A stretch of 64,000 nucleotides of DNA from Micrasema longulum (GCA_022494885.1 JAGVSM010002861.1:124001-188000), one strand, 5' to 3'. Shown: positions 53,691 to 64,000, counted from the first letter of the stretch. Notes: generated by a model from the sequence alone, not told the origin. Numbers and translations: made by a program.

Positions 53691-54376
53691 TTTGTTGTAA
53701 TATGTTAGAGTAATTCGATTTCAATTTATTTTTATTAATGTGTAGGTATGTACTTTACAAAAACTAATTCGTGAATAAAAATCACATCGTATTTAAAAAA
53801 ACATACTTGAATCAAATATCATTGTTTTTTTCAAAATAATAAAGCAAAATTACCGTGCGTTGGAAAATTCCCTTAGAGTCGAGGAGAAAGTATTATTTTT
53901 TAATACTTCCATATGATTTACTAAAATATTACAATTTTAACGGAATTAGCTGTCTCTCTGTTAGCTGCGTGTAGAGGAAAGTTTAATTGCAGTTTACAAT
54001 GCAGATTAACGAGGGGGAAAGAGAATACATCAATAATGGCCAACACTTCGTTCCCTCCTCATAGATACCCCATATGTTCCTGCTCTTTCAAATTAAATAT
54101 AATATTTTTTGCAATCAACTGAACAAAAACGTTATAATTACCTACTTTAGTTGAATTAGCCACTCAAGTGAGCGGTTAGACTGTTCATTAAATGCCGGCA
54201 TTCAAGCGAATGGCTGGGCCGTTCGTTGAATGAATTAAAATAACTCGACGTTCAACGTGATGGCTTGTAAAAAGCCAGAAGCGAAACGAAAGAAATTTGA
54301 CTTGATAATTAATATTTTACTTCACTTAATGAGTTGAGTAAATAAACTGCTTTTTAAAAAAATAAACTGATCACCA
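53691..54376. other. AT-rich DNA without a gene
   Basis: No recognised feature. Positions 54190-54280 are less AT-rich but lack an open frame. Confidence 0.4.
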
Positions 54377-54377
54377 A

Positions 54378-54590
54378 GATCTTGTGATTTAACACCACTA
54401 GACTATTTTCTGTGGGACTATGGTTTACAACATCAAACCCAGAACCCTTGATGATCTCGAAGCCAACATTCTTTGCATCATAATCACCATACCATTCGAA
54501 ATGCTGCACAGAGTCATCGAAAATTGACATCATCAGATCGATCAGTGTAAGAGAAGCTGTGGTGGTCATTTAAACGTTTTTTGTTTAAAT
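54378..54590 (+). pseudogene. Mariner/Tc1-type transposase C-terminal fragment
   Basis: The + frame from 54378 reads RSCDLTPLDYFLWDYGLQ, the S/C-D-L-x-P-x-D-(Y/F)-F-L-W box that carries the last catalytic acidic residue in mariner-type DDE transposases. After a frameshift near 54440 the next frame reads DDLEANILCIIITIP, FEMLHRVIEN, stop, HHQIDQCKRSCGGHLNVF. This gives the usual order of linker helix and the RxxxCxxxxGGHL C-terminus. The N-terminal DNA-binding and most of the catalytic domain are missing. The fragment has a frameshift and a stop, so it cannot be active. Confidence 0.85.
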
Positions 54591-55780
54591 CATAAACGGC
54601 ATATTAAAACTATATTGGTTGTTTGTTACCTACTAAACGTCGGGTTATGTCGACTGCCTAATAGGTTCCACATAAATTTCTAAATATTTATCCGCGTTGA
54701 TATCGTTCCATAAAAATCGTCTCCTGAGAACGTGTTTTACTTCACGCTCGTTTTGGATAAATGTTCAGACTAACATGGTATATGTAATGCACAGATAGAT
54801 TAAAAGATTGTACTTACAGTTTTATCATCTTTTATTAATACAAAATATATAATATATAAAGTTAATTTAACTTAATATAATAGAAAATGGAAATACTTAA
54901 AAATAACTAAAGGAATCTAATTTATAAAACGTAAAATAAAGCAGTTAAGAAAAAGTATGAAATCGTAACAATTAAAATTAAATTATGTTTTTTGTCTAAA
55001 GAACGTGTGTCACTGAATACAGCCAAAACGCTTCTCGTCCTGTCCGTCGTTCGGACCTGACGCGCGACGTCGCGTGTGACGTCTATAGTGTTGCCACAAA
55101 ACCTTTGCGCACCTTATTTGATAGAATTTACTGTGTTTTATTTCAATTTTAAATCCTATCGTTCCTATTGGTAAACCCTATTTAAATAAATGCTGAAATA
55201 AATATGTTACCATGAAAAATAATACAGAGTATATTGATACGTGCCGCCACAGCTTTATGTAACAATGTGATCTATAGTATATTGGAGAGGTGGGTAGGTA
55301 CCGAGATAAATCACCCATTAGGCGGCCCGCTCGCATTAGCACTGTCATACGGCTTACTACCTACCACTACTACCTACCTGCCACAGGACAAGTACCCTCA
55401 AACTTGACTAAAAAAAAATACTTGAAACTACCTTCACGTTTTGTGATACTCGTACATTAAAATTGTTTGAAAAGGGTACTTACATCATTATAAGAACTTT
55501 TTTCATTTGTGTCGCCATGTTGGTAGTTGGTACATACTACATACCAGACCTATTTTCTTGGTTCAAATAGAAATTATGCACAATTATCACTGTTTTTATC
55601 TGATCGTTACTTGTATTTATTTTATTTTGATGAAGAAACCTACATAAAATTGGAAAATCTAGTAAATGGGCTTTAAAATATTGAATAAACGTGTAAAAAC
55701 ACGTCACTATTTGTTTAACATCGACGCACGAGTTTTAAATTTAACAACATAATAGTAAGTAATTTTTAAAATTATAATAA
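54591..55780. other. DNA without a recognised gene; small GC-rich patch
   Basis: Unassigned. Positions 55030-55100 are CpG-rich and contain CGCGCGACGTCGCGTG (55061-55076), a near-perfect palindrome, in otherwise AT-rich DNA. No open frame. Confidence 0.4.
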
Positions 55781-55785
55781 AATAA

Positions 55786-56385
55786 GGAGGGTTAGTGCCG
55801 GTAACAGAGTTAATGGTGCCTTAAAGTCTGTCGTAGCAAATAAGTGTCCATCGCAAGAGGCTAAATTAGCACTTCATAATGGAGTTCTGGTACCAACCCT
55901 AATGTATGGAAGCGAAGCATGGAGTTGGAAAAAAAGGGACGAAAGTAGACTGAATGCTGTTGAAATGCGATCCCTCAGGCGAATGTGCGGAAAAACAGTG
56001 TATGATGGGTGCCCTAATGTCAAAATTAGAGCAGAATGCAAGGCTGAGTTAAGCATTATCGACAAAATTAAGAAAGGTCTTTTGCGATGGTTCGGTCATG
56101 TGGAGCGAATGAATGATGAAAGAACGGCTAAAAGATTTATGATGCGAATGTGTCTGGTTGTAGAAGTCGAGGAAGGCCGAGAAAGACATGGCATGATCAA
56201 GTACAACAAATTCTTGAAAGTGGTCATGTGAAAAGTCGGAATAATCGACGTGCGTGCATGAGAAGATGTATGAATGTGAAGGAAGCAAAGGAAGTGTGCC
56301 AGGACAGAGTGGTGTGGCGTTCTATCCTATCTGCCTACCCCTCCGGGGAAATGGCGTGATGGTTAGTTAGTTAGTTAGTTAATAA
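55786..56385 (+). mobile_element. LINE-C (RTE-like) 3' end, copy with (TTAG)n tail
   Basis: From 55795: AGNRVNGALKSVVANKCPS, GVLVPTLMYGSEAWSWKKRD, SRLNAVEMRSLRRMCGKTV, IIDKIKKGLLRWFGHVERMN. After a frameshift near 56145 it reads RSRGRPRKTWHDQVQQILES, GHVKSRNNRRACMRRCMNVK, CQDRVVWRSILSAYPSGEMA, stop. The 3' tail is GGTTAGTTAGTTAGTTAGTT (56360-56379). No RT catalytic domain. Confidence 0.85.
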
Positions 56386-56492
56386 AATAAGAATATGAAA
56401 ATGAAACGTACTCCAATAATTAAACCTACGTACACAACAAAAAAAATGTGCAAAATAAGACACAATAAATACATAAATCATTTCGAATTATA

Positions 56493-56927
56493 CACGGTGT
56501 TTCAGGGCCAGACCGCGAAACTTCAGAGGAACATTCCTCATGGTAAACTTTTAAAAAGATCCTTTTAAAATTTTTCCAAAAACATTTTTTTTTTTTTTTT
56601 AAATCTCAAAATGCAGTCAATCCCTTATTTCTCGGACAAGCATTCCTTCCACAAATACCTACCCTCCCCTACCCAGCCACTTCTCTTCTCCGCGTCTGGT
56701 GCGCATCGTTTCGTTGTCCGAATGCGTTTTTAATCCAATTTTTTATAGGGGAGGGGTAGGAGTTTGTAGAAGGGATTCTAGTCCAAGAAATAAAAAAATA
56801 TTCCACTTTAAAATTATTAAAAAATAGTTTTTGTTGAAAAAAATTTTTTTGCAAAAAAAAAGTAGGTTTATTTTTAAGTGGGAGGATGTTCCTCTGAAGT
56901 TTTGCGGTCTATCCCTGAATCACCATG
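56493..56927. mobile_element. MITE-2 (TA-flanked, long TIRs)
   Basis: The left end CACGGTGTTTCAGGGCCAGA, CCGCGAAACTTCAGAGGAAC, ATTCCTC is mirrored by the right end GAGGATGTTCCTCTGAAGTT, TTGCGGTCTATCCCTGAATC, ACCATG. TA flanks both sides (56491-56492, 56928-56929). Inner parts also pair (CCCTCCCCTACCC against GGGGAGGGGTAGG). No ORF. The design resembles MITE-1 but the sequence is unrelated. Confidence 0.8.
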
Positions 56928-56929
56928 TA

Positions 56930-58200
56930 TATTGAATTGCAAATGACTTTTTACAATTATGTAAACTGCGAGTTAAAGAAAACGATAAAGCTTGATTTTT
57001 AGCAAGTATTCGTCCATAAGTGGCTATGCGCCTTTGCGGTAAGACTAACAGCGAATATTCGTCTTCTTCTTGTAATTATTTTTATATCTGTAAAGTCTGG
57101 TAATGGCCGAGAACATTTATATAATAGTTCTAAATCTTTAAAAATTAAAAAAAAATAAGTCAATGGCTGGAATTTAGACCGAAAACGTGGAATGAACTCG
57201 TTGATGGCACTACACAGTTTGAGAACTCTTTTGGTATAAAAAAAGTAAATGTAGTGCAAACTAAGGTTTGAGGTTCATTTTTCCGTCTTAAAAATTGTTT
57301 GATTTAAGTTGTAGTTCCTACGTCTGAGCTACGGGACGCGAATATGACTAGGGAAGAAATGTATATTTAGCGACCGACAGCGAAGTATGTATATGCATGT
57401 AGAAGGATTTTGTGGACAAGCGGATATTAAATTTTCTAACTAAAGAGCGAAAATGGATCAAAATAAGAAGAATTGCGTATTTTCTTAATAAACCACTTCA
57501 AACTCGAATCAATCAATCGAAGTTTTGGAACAAAGTAAAAACGATATTATATCAATGTAGACAACGATAGTGTATCGGAATTTCAGGTAGATAATCTCAT
57601 TCAAAAAGGATCGAAATTTCAACCTTACGAAATTAAAATTTTGTTTTTGAAATAAGCCGACTGATTCAAGTGCTTAGTTTTTTTTTCATTATTTATTATT
57701 TTCGGTCGTGCCATTTCCAACTAAAACCGCAAAATGGAATAATAACAATGCCTTTAAATTAAAAGCAACTCGACGTGATGTAGGTTTTATTAAATTATTG
57801 GGAGTTGATTATAGGTAATATGTATATTATACCTGTCCTGAAACAGCATAAAGGAATAAAAACTTATTTTAAAGTGGGTAAATTATTGTCAATTCTGATA
57901 GGACAACAACATACAAATATTGAAAATCAAAAATATTGAAAACAAAATTTAAAATAATATTTTAAATATGTCTGAATTTATGTTGGCGAAATCTGGATTT
58001 TTAAGTTTTATCTAACTAGACATGAAGAAATAGTCATTAGATAAAGGAATATGGATAATTTGAGTATTTTTTTAAATTTTAAATTAACAATCTTAAAACA
58101 TGGGATTTCAAGCATGCTCATAATGGCTAGTATAACAAAAAGAATATACGTTTATAGTTTAATTAATTACGTTGCCTACGTTTTTCACAAGGGTAGAAAA
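56930..58200. other. AT-rich DNA without a clear gene
   Basis: A - strand frame at 56999-57259 (YTKRVLKL, INEFIPRFRSKFQ) has a faint resemblance to a LINE ORF end but was not accepted. The rest is unassigned. Confidence 0.35.
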
Positions 58201-58204
58201 CAAA

Positions 58205-58505
58205 TTATCTCGGCATATGTAAAGGTCACTGCACATCTCTGCTAAGGAATACTCGTATCTAAATGAACTATGCATTCCAGGTGAACTAGCTGAAAGAAGT
58301 CTGGTGCTTAGATCAGCTACATCTACGGCGAAAAGAAAACTAACTAAACATGTACGCAACCAGCGCAGTAAATTCGGTCAACGCGTATATACGGTCGTAC
58401 GCGTGGAATGTTCTCCCAGCAGAAGTGCGAAGCTGAGAGAGCGAAGTGATGTTCTCTAAAACATTTGAACAAATCCGTAGCACGAGATTATTTTACTTTA
58501 ATTTT
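58205..58505 (+). mobile_element. LINE-F (L2/CR1-like) RT C-terminal remnant
   Basis: Nucleotide phrases TGAACTATGCATTCCAGGTG, AACTAGCTGA, CTTAGATCAGCTAC, TGGAATGTTCTCCCAGCAGA and AGTGATGTTCTCTAAAACAT match the intact copy at 63450-63875 in order. Frameshifts and stops are frequent. The start is near GCATATGTAAAGGTCACTGC (58212). Confidence 0.75.
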
Positions 58506-61060
58506 AAATCGTAAATGACACGACGTGATAAACTTTGGGGCTTACAAAAATGAAACTATATAAGTTATCGGCATAGAATTAAAATTTACTAGAAGGCACG
58601 TAGAATCAAGTTTGTATACATCGTACTGAGTTCAAAAGTCCCCTCTCTACCCGACAACCCGCCTGCGTGCATGCGTGAAGTGGCCCAGTAATGCCAGACC
58701 GTGAACAATATTTTACAACAAAAAATATTTTACTGACTGCACTATAAAAAACTGTTTTTTTTAATTAAGCTAAGGTAAAAAAAACATTCCATAATCATTT
58801 AGTAATTAAGTAAACTAATTCCGTTTAATATTAGACTAAGGCTTATTAATAGAAAGCCGGGTAAAAAATTGAACTACCCTGGCAATACTAACAAAATATT
58901 CACGTATTTTTTTTTAACAATCCGATAGATGGTAAAATAATCAAATTCTCAAATAATATTACTTGTGAATTCGCTTCTTACACACGAAATGTTATCCTAC
59001 CGTATTCCCTTTTAATCCCACCAGTATTTTGTCACTTCTTGCAAACGACACAACACGGCATAGTTAAATTTAAATCAGCAGTTGTATACTGAGCGCCATC
59101 TACAGAATACCTAATAGCCAAAACGCAAAACTGCTTATTTGTGAGTAATTTAGTCGGATTCAGTTTGATGCGCGTATGCGGTTTCTGGACAATTCTAATT
59201 CTATGTTTAAAACAAAAATCTTCATATTTTCTTATTTTTTCACTCTTACGCTTTTGTTGATATGTTGTCCAACCATTATAGATGAAAATAGTTTTTAATA
59301 GTTCTGTTTTTTTCTAAAGATTAAGTATGGTAATTTAAAATACATTGATCGGTAAATACGCTAAACAGTCTTAAAAAGTTTATTAAGCGTACATTGTGTT
59401 GGGTACATTTTTGACAAAAGCTTCGATTGTCTGTTGCATATATTATGGTAGCCCTGAAAGTGACTTAACGCCTCTGGTATGTTCGTGCACACTTTACTCC
59501 TCATATAGAGCTTTATTTTACACACAAACAAGGACTTAAAAAAGGTTTTAGGGGCAAAGGATTAATTGCTTCCGAAGCGACCACAGCACCCGAAGTACGA
59601 GACTTGTAATAAAATGTATGTTACCAAGAATTTGTTTTCATCCGTTTCCCGAGACAACCTTGGATATCCAAAACTCGTTCTGATAGTCGAGATATTTGGG
59701 TTTTATGACCGTTTTTGTATCGGTAATGAACGCCTCTTCTTTATACTTCAGTACAGGTAGTTTGGTCATTCTTTGTTCTGCGCAAAGTGATCCAAGATTT
59801 TATTTCTATTTACCGACGTAGGTAGATTCCGAGTTCTAAGTAACCGATCCGAAATATTTTAACGATAAACGTTGTTATTACGTATCGAATTTCCTAGAAA
59901 CAATATCGGTAAGATCATTGATCAAGGATTGTAATAATTGGTGGATTCATACGGTGTAATTTTCCCGAACATCATTTATCATCCTTCGAACGTTCTCGAC
60001 TTGTTTAGAGTCTTTTTGCCCGGAAACATAATTGTTTCAGTGATTCAAAATACCTGAAATGTGATGGTATGAATATTTATAGTGATTGATTAATAATATG
60101 TTCCTTCATTCGATGAAAATTAGGTGACGAGATAGGTTTTTCGTTAGACAACATTATTTTTTTCTTACTTTTTTTTTTTAATTTCCTCGAATATTTTTGT
60201 TACTCTTTATTTCTCTGTAATTTTATGTAGTTTGAAGTAGAAAGCTACACGATAATAACAAATTATAATGAAGACGGAGAACATTTGTAGAAGGAAATAT
60301 GGAAGACCCTAGTCCTAACCTATGTTTTGTTTAATTTATTGTATCCCTTTTTGCTTTTTTTCCTTCCTTAAACTTATCCTTATTTCCACTTTATATTTTT
60401 TGATGTTTCGTTCTATTTTTAAGTACGTTTAAACCGTTATTTTTTGCATTATTGATTACTCTAATATTAATTTATTCATTATGTACCATATTACAATTAT
60501 TAGAACACTGGTACTGAATATTAGAATTTAAAAAAAGGGAGTCATTGGTACGAGTAAATGGTCATGCGGTTTCAAAAGGAGATCCCAGCAGAATGCTCGT
60601 ACGAGGTTTTCCTGTAATTTGAATTGTTTAATACCAAAAACACGTACGACTTTTGCCATGAAAAACCATAAACTGATAAGCGCTGAAAATTTTCACGCAT
60701 GTATATAGAAGCGTCAGGACTATGAAAAACATTGAACAGAAGTGAGAGGAAGTGAACGACAAACATAATTATAATACTAGAAGTAAAGACAAATTAGTAA
60801 TCCCGCAATTAAAGCTTAGTATGGTAAGCACATTGTATCCACAATAGAATACCCGACAATGTCCTCATTATGACGGACAATAATAATTTATTTTTTATAA
60901 AAGGCGTACTTCTAAAAAAGACCTATAATGGACTAAATAAGTATATGTATGACAGCAGTATGTGGAACTGACAATATTATTTTATTTGATTATTTTTAAA
61001 ATGTGTAGTTATTTATTAAATCCTGATTATCTCTTTACGTTATTTCGTTTATTCATATTT
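58506..61060. other. DNA without a recognised gene
   Basis: Long unassigned tract. A short + frame at 59566-59760 has mixed residues but no known domain and no splice context. A pyrimidine-rich stretch at 60340-60420 resembles LINE 3' UTRs. Confidence 0.4.
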
Positions 61061-61321
61061 ATATCTGTACCTCAAAGGCGACGGATGCAGATCCAAACGT
61101 CAAATGTTCAACAAAAGCCAATAGAATCTTCTTTCTATAAGTGATTTCTAATAATTTATACCATTAATTTGTATTTTCAGTATCTTATTACATTGGTTCT
61201 TTCATTACAAGACTTAATTTTTTTCAAAATTAATGGACATGATCATAAACTGGATAAGAAAATGTAATGAAATTTCATCCAATTCTGGATTTACATCTGT
61301 CTGCCTTTGAGGTACAGATAT
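61061..61321. mobile_element. MITE-3, ~260 bp with ~35-bp TIRs
   Basis: The left end ATATCTGTACCTCAAAGGCG (61061-61080) is mirrored by CTGCCTTTGAGGTACAGATA T (61301-61321). Pairing extends inward (ACGGATGCAGATCC against GGATTTACATCTGT). The interior is AT-rich with no ORF. The flanking dinucleotide is ambiguous (AT or TA). No second copy in the window. Confidence 0.7.
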
Positions 61322-61529
61322 TAAATTTGATATTAAAGAAAAAATAAATATTGAGAAGTATTCAAATTAAGAAATATTTCAATTCAATTTTAATTCAATT
61401 TATTCATATATACGTACATTACAAAATCAAATATCTTAATTCATACCTATGGAAATAATTAAAATAATAAGGTATAATTAGGTATATTTAAAAATAACAC
61501 ATAATTATACATATTATCCAGATAATAAT

Positions 61530-62445
61530 ATGTTAAAAAAGTAAGAGAATCTTGTAACGAAAAACTCCCTCAGAGACGTGAAAAATGACAATGTTCATAG
61601 TAATATTGTTCAACATAGAGATAGCCCTTTCAACAGGCATAACCATTGGCTGGTTGGTCCTGTATATTGGAATGTAAAACAGTCTATGCTGACGCTGTCT
61701 AAGGTAATTATCCGGAACATAAAAGCTAATGCTTCGCATAATTTTAGGGTTGTCAATAATACCGCGCAACAATCGGAAACAGTGGCGCAGTTGGTTAGAC
61801 GGCTATCTGTGAAACTGGCGTCGCGGGTTCGATTCCCGCCAGTTGCAAGAAAAAAATCCAAGAAAGATTATTTTCACAATTGGTCTGGGTGTTGTGGTGT
61901 ATGTTTCATTACCTTCTTCCATATTTCCTCTATCCCACCTGCTGACAAGCCTCAAAATAGAAGCTTAGCGGGTTATTCCTTTAAAAAAAAAAGTGCGTGG
62001 TTAAATACACATTCCTTCTGGTCTTCAAACTGCTGTAATCATGCATACCCTGGAGGAACTCAGTGGGATAAAGCCATGGATAATATCCGCACTCCCCTAT
62101 GTAGAGAAACCGAAGAAATTTCTTCTAAACCCTCTCCACCATGAGAGAGTACTTCAACTCACATGGTCCTAAAATCATCGAGCCACTCTCGAGTTTACTT
62201 CGCACCAACGAATCATAAAGAATTCTCAGTACTTGTGTATTACCAAAAACCCTGGCAATACGCAAGACGAGTCCCAACATCTTCAACGAACTACTACAAA
62301 CTGCTTCGATCTGATCATGAAATGTCAGGGAACTCACAAAAATGATGCCTAGATCTTTGATCTTCGAAGTCCGCATAAGATTCTGGTCATTCATTAAAAG
62401 CGTTTTGTGGGCCCTGGTGAAAGACATAACTGAACATTTTGAAAT
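61530..62445 (-). mobile_element. LINE-E (jockey-like) RT C-terminal region, split by a SINE
   Basis: From 62427 on the - strand: LLMNDQNLMRTSKIKDLGII, SSLTFHDQIEAVCSSSLKML, GLVLRIARVFGNTQVLRILY, DSLVRSKLESGSMI, LKYSLMVERV, then KKFLRFLY-type residues and NVYLTTHFF (about 61990). It resumes at 61772 with LRGIIDNPKIMRSISFYVPD and TNQPMVMPVERAISMLNN. It is the same family as 16930-17560. The catalytic box lies upstream and is absent. Confidence 0.75.
61772..61982 (+). mobile_element. SINE-3, tRNA-derived, inserted in LINE-E
   Basis: GTGGCGCAGTTGGTTAGACG (A box) and CGCGGGTTCGATTCCCGCCA (B box with a perfect CGGG/CCCG T stem) lie at 61785-61845. The body GTCTGGGTGTTGTGGTGTAT and an A-run (about 61983-61992) follow. 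The LINE-E frame breaks exactly across this block. The acceptor stem does not pair, so it is not a working tRNA. Confidence 0.75.
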
Positions 62446-63180
62446 ATTTAATAATAATTTGTTTCGTCTTCCGAGAGTTGTGACGTATTATTGATTATTT
62501 ATTTCAAATACGATTTTGGGTCCAAGCTGGTTCCGGTGAGATGCCCTGCACAGACCTATAATAGCACCAATTATTACTATAAGATATCTTCAATTCGGCA
62601 GTCAAATGTATCCAAGTTTGGGAGCTAAGACCGTCTAATCAGTCGTACAAGAAATACGTTCTCTGTTTATTGCTCCGAGATCTCACATCGAGATAGTAAC
62701 TCTCCTCTCTACATACTCTACACGACCATACTGATCGTTACTCACTGATATTTAAATCATCTCTGTCTGCTAAGAGCATTGTTAAACGAAGTGTTTTTAT
62801 TAGTAAATAGGTTCATTGAGCTAATGAAATGTTATACCTAGCTCTTTATCTGATAGTTCTCGTTACCGAGTATGTTAGTACCGGAATATATGTTTATAAT
62901 ACATACGTGTACTAAACACAGCGACTCCTGAACAAAAACCTCGGCAAAGCATTTCTTTACATTTTGTCAACTTGTACCGTATTTTTTTTAGTTTATTTAG
63001 AAAAAAATAAAAGTGTATGATTTTACAATAGACAATTTTTTGTTTCATTTAATTATTTATAGATTATTTTTTTTATTAAAAAACATAATACGTATAGTAA
63101 ACATTATACTCTCAAGAATTATGAAAAAAAAATCATTTGGGACCGTACACAAAAAGGAAACATTTTTGTGACAATACATA
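62446..63180. other. DNA without a recognised gene
   Basis: No feature was recognised. Confidence 0.4.
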
Positions 63181-63337
63181 ACGTGAAAAGTCGGAATAAT
63201 CGGCGTGCGTGCATGAGAAGATGTATGAATGTGAAGGAAGCAAAGGAAGTGTGCCAGGACGGAGTGGTGTGGCGTTCTATCCTCTCTGCCTACCCCTCTG
63301 GGGAAATGGCGTGATGGTTAGTTAGTTAGTTAGTTAC
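63181..63337 (+). mobile_element. LINE-C (RTE-like) extreme 3' end with (TTAG)n tail
   Basis: A single frame reads VKSRNNRRACMRRCMNVKEA, KEVCQDGVVWRSILSAYPSG, EMA, stop. The tail is GGTTAGTTAGTTAGTTAGTT. It is nearly identical over its length to the end of 55786-56385, so these two copies belong to the same young subfamily. Strongly 5'-truncated. Confidence 0.85.
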
Positions 63338-63439
63338 ATAACATCATACTTAGTTAATACATCCGAAATAGTAAGAAAACATAATATAAGAAACAGAAAA
63401 CACAGTACTTTACACCATCTATATAATTTACATTAATAA

Positions 63440-64000
63440 CTGACTAAAAATGACTCGCCTACAATCTGTATTGAACGCCGCAGCGAGACTTATTTTCGGA
63501 ATCTCTAAGTTCAGTCATATCACTCCATTACTTCGGGAACCACACTGGCTACGTTTTCCACAGAGGGTCGAATACAAACTCTGTTGGCTTATGTATAAGT
63601 CACTGCACAACTCTGCTCCGGAATATCTAAGGGAACTATGCATTCCAGATGAACTAGCTGACAGGCGTCTCACGCTTAGATCAGCTACGTCTACGGCGAG
63701 AGGAAAACTTATTATAACTCTACGCAAACAGCGCACTAAATTTAGTGAACGCGCATTTGCGGTCGAAGGCCCTATGGCATGGAATGCTCTCCCAGCAGAG
63801 GTGCGAGGCTGTGAAAGTGAAGTGATGTTTCGGAAAAAACTTAAAACCCACTTGTTCTCTAAATCATTTGAATAAATCCGTAGCATGTGACAACAAAATA
63901 AATTGTTTTAATTAAATTACAATATTAAAAGCTTAAATTAAATTAATATAACAATATAATCAATATGTAAAGCGCCCTTGAGGTATTTTATTACGAAAAT
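63440..64000 (+). mobile_element. LINE-F (L2/CR1-like) RT C-terminus, running off the window
   Basis: One open frame (63450-63875) reads RLQSVLNAAARLIFGISKFS, HITPLLREPHWLRFPQRVEY, KLCWLMYKSLHNSAPEYLRE, ADRRLTLRSATSTARGKLII, FSERAFAVEGPMAWNALPAE, FRKKLKTHLFSKSFE, stop. The RLQxxxNAAARLI...HITPLLxxxHWL...AWNxLP...FxxxLKTHLF motif set is the C-terminal signature of L2/CR1-like RTs. The 3' UTR begins the family hairpin AGCGCCCTTGAGG (63970), and the window ends inside it. It is 5'-truncated after the catalytic domain. Confidence 0.85.

Noticed and set aside
54354..54569. - strand frame of 71 codons
   Set aside because: It is the antisense of the mariner-type transposase fragment, which has the recognisable motifs on the + strand.
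56999..57259. - strand frame resembling a LINE ORF end (INEFIPRFRSKF)
   Set aside because: The similarity is too faint. No hairpin, tail or second copy in the window supports it.
59566..59760. 64-codon + frame with mixed composition
   Set aside because: There is no recognisable domain, plausible acceptor/donor pair, or poly(A) context that would separate it from chance.
61785..61850. Possible tRNA gene in the LINE-E remnant
   Set aside because: There is no paired acceptor stem and the anticodon stem is poor. It is followed by a SINE body and splits a LINE.

Overview
This is a 64-kb, strongly AT-rich piece of animal nuclear DNA, almost certainly from an insect. It has no operons and no long intact ORFs. 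It holds many decayed non-LTR retrotransposons (LINEs), tRNA-derived SINEs, MITEs and foldback elements. Several repeats look like those of moths and butterflies: a 3' tail fragment at 37665-37725, a RTE-like LINE ending in microsatellites, and a Helitron-like end after a 'CTCCTAAACGGCT' motif. I treat Lepidoptera as likely but not proven. The window reads as a long intron or intergenic tract. No complete host gene is visible.

Host-gene candidates. Only two segments look like host exons. One is a GC-rich exon on the + strand (about 12094-12465). It encodes an acidic protein with a 14-residue repeat carrying Lys-Arg sites (DFAKR/DFPKR), in the style of a secreted peptide precursor. The other is a 62-codon terminal exon on the - strand (29456-29640), with a splice-acceptor-like start and a poly(A) signal downstream. 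I could assign neither to a known family.

Layout. 0.3-6.2 kb: LINE pieces nested in one another, SINEs and two foldback elements. 6.9-9.0 kb: Helitron-like end, a degenerate minisatellite and a foldback whose two arms each carry a hammerhead-like core. 9.8-13.3 kb: a 1.3-kb TIR element, then two copies of one TA-flanked MITE on either side of the GC-rich exon. 14.5-27.7 kb: dense LINE graveyard, including an endonuclease-plus-RT jockey-like copy (19.3-21.7 kb), a LINE with a triplicated 3' UTR unit (24.1-24.7 kb), a palindromic foldback and two RTE-like tails. 27.7-37.2 kb: mostly unannotated AT-rich DNA with the - strand exon. 37.2-47.2 kb: RTE, L2-like and jockey-like LINE 3' halves, SINEs and foldbacks. 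47.2-54.6 kb: a long-TIR element with a 40-bp tandem repeat, a foldback carrying two opposed SINEs, and a mariner-type transposase tail. 55.8-64 kb: RTE-like copies, two MITEs, a LINE split by a SINE, and an L2-like RT C-terminus cut by the window edge.

Family labels used below. LINE-A: 3' hairpin GCCTTAAGGC plus (AAAT)n. LINE-B: tail with LLYGCESW and LTWxDA. LINE-C: RTE-like with microsatellite tails. LINE-D and LINE-E: jockey-like. LINE-F: L2/CR1-like with an AGCGCC/GGCGCT hairpin. SINE-1: tRNA-Gly-like head and GAT tail. SINE-2 and SINE-3: other tRNA-like heads. FB-1 to FB-4: foldback families. All coordinates were read by eye, and repeat ends may be off by tens of bases.
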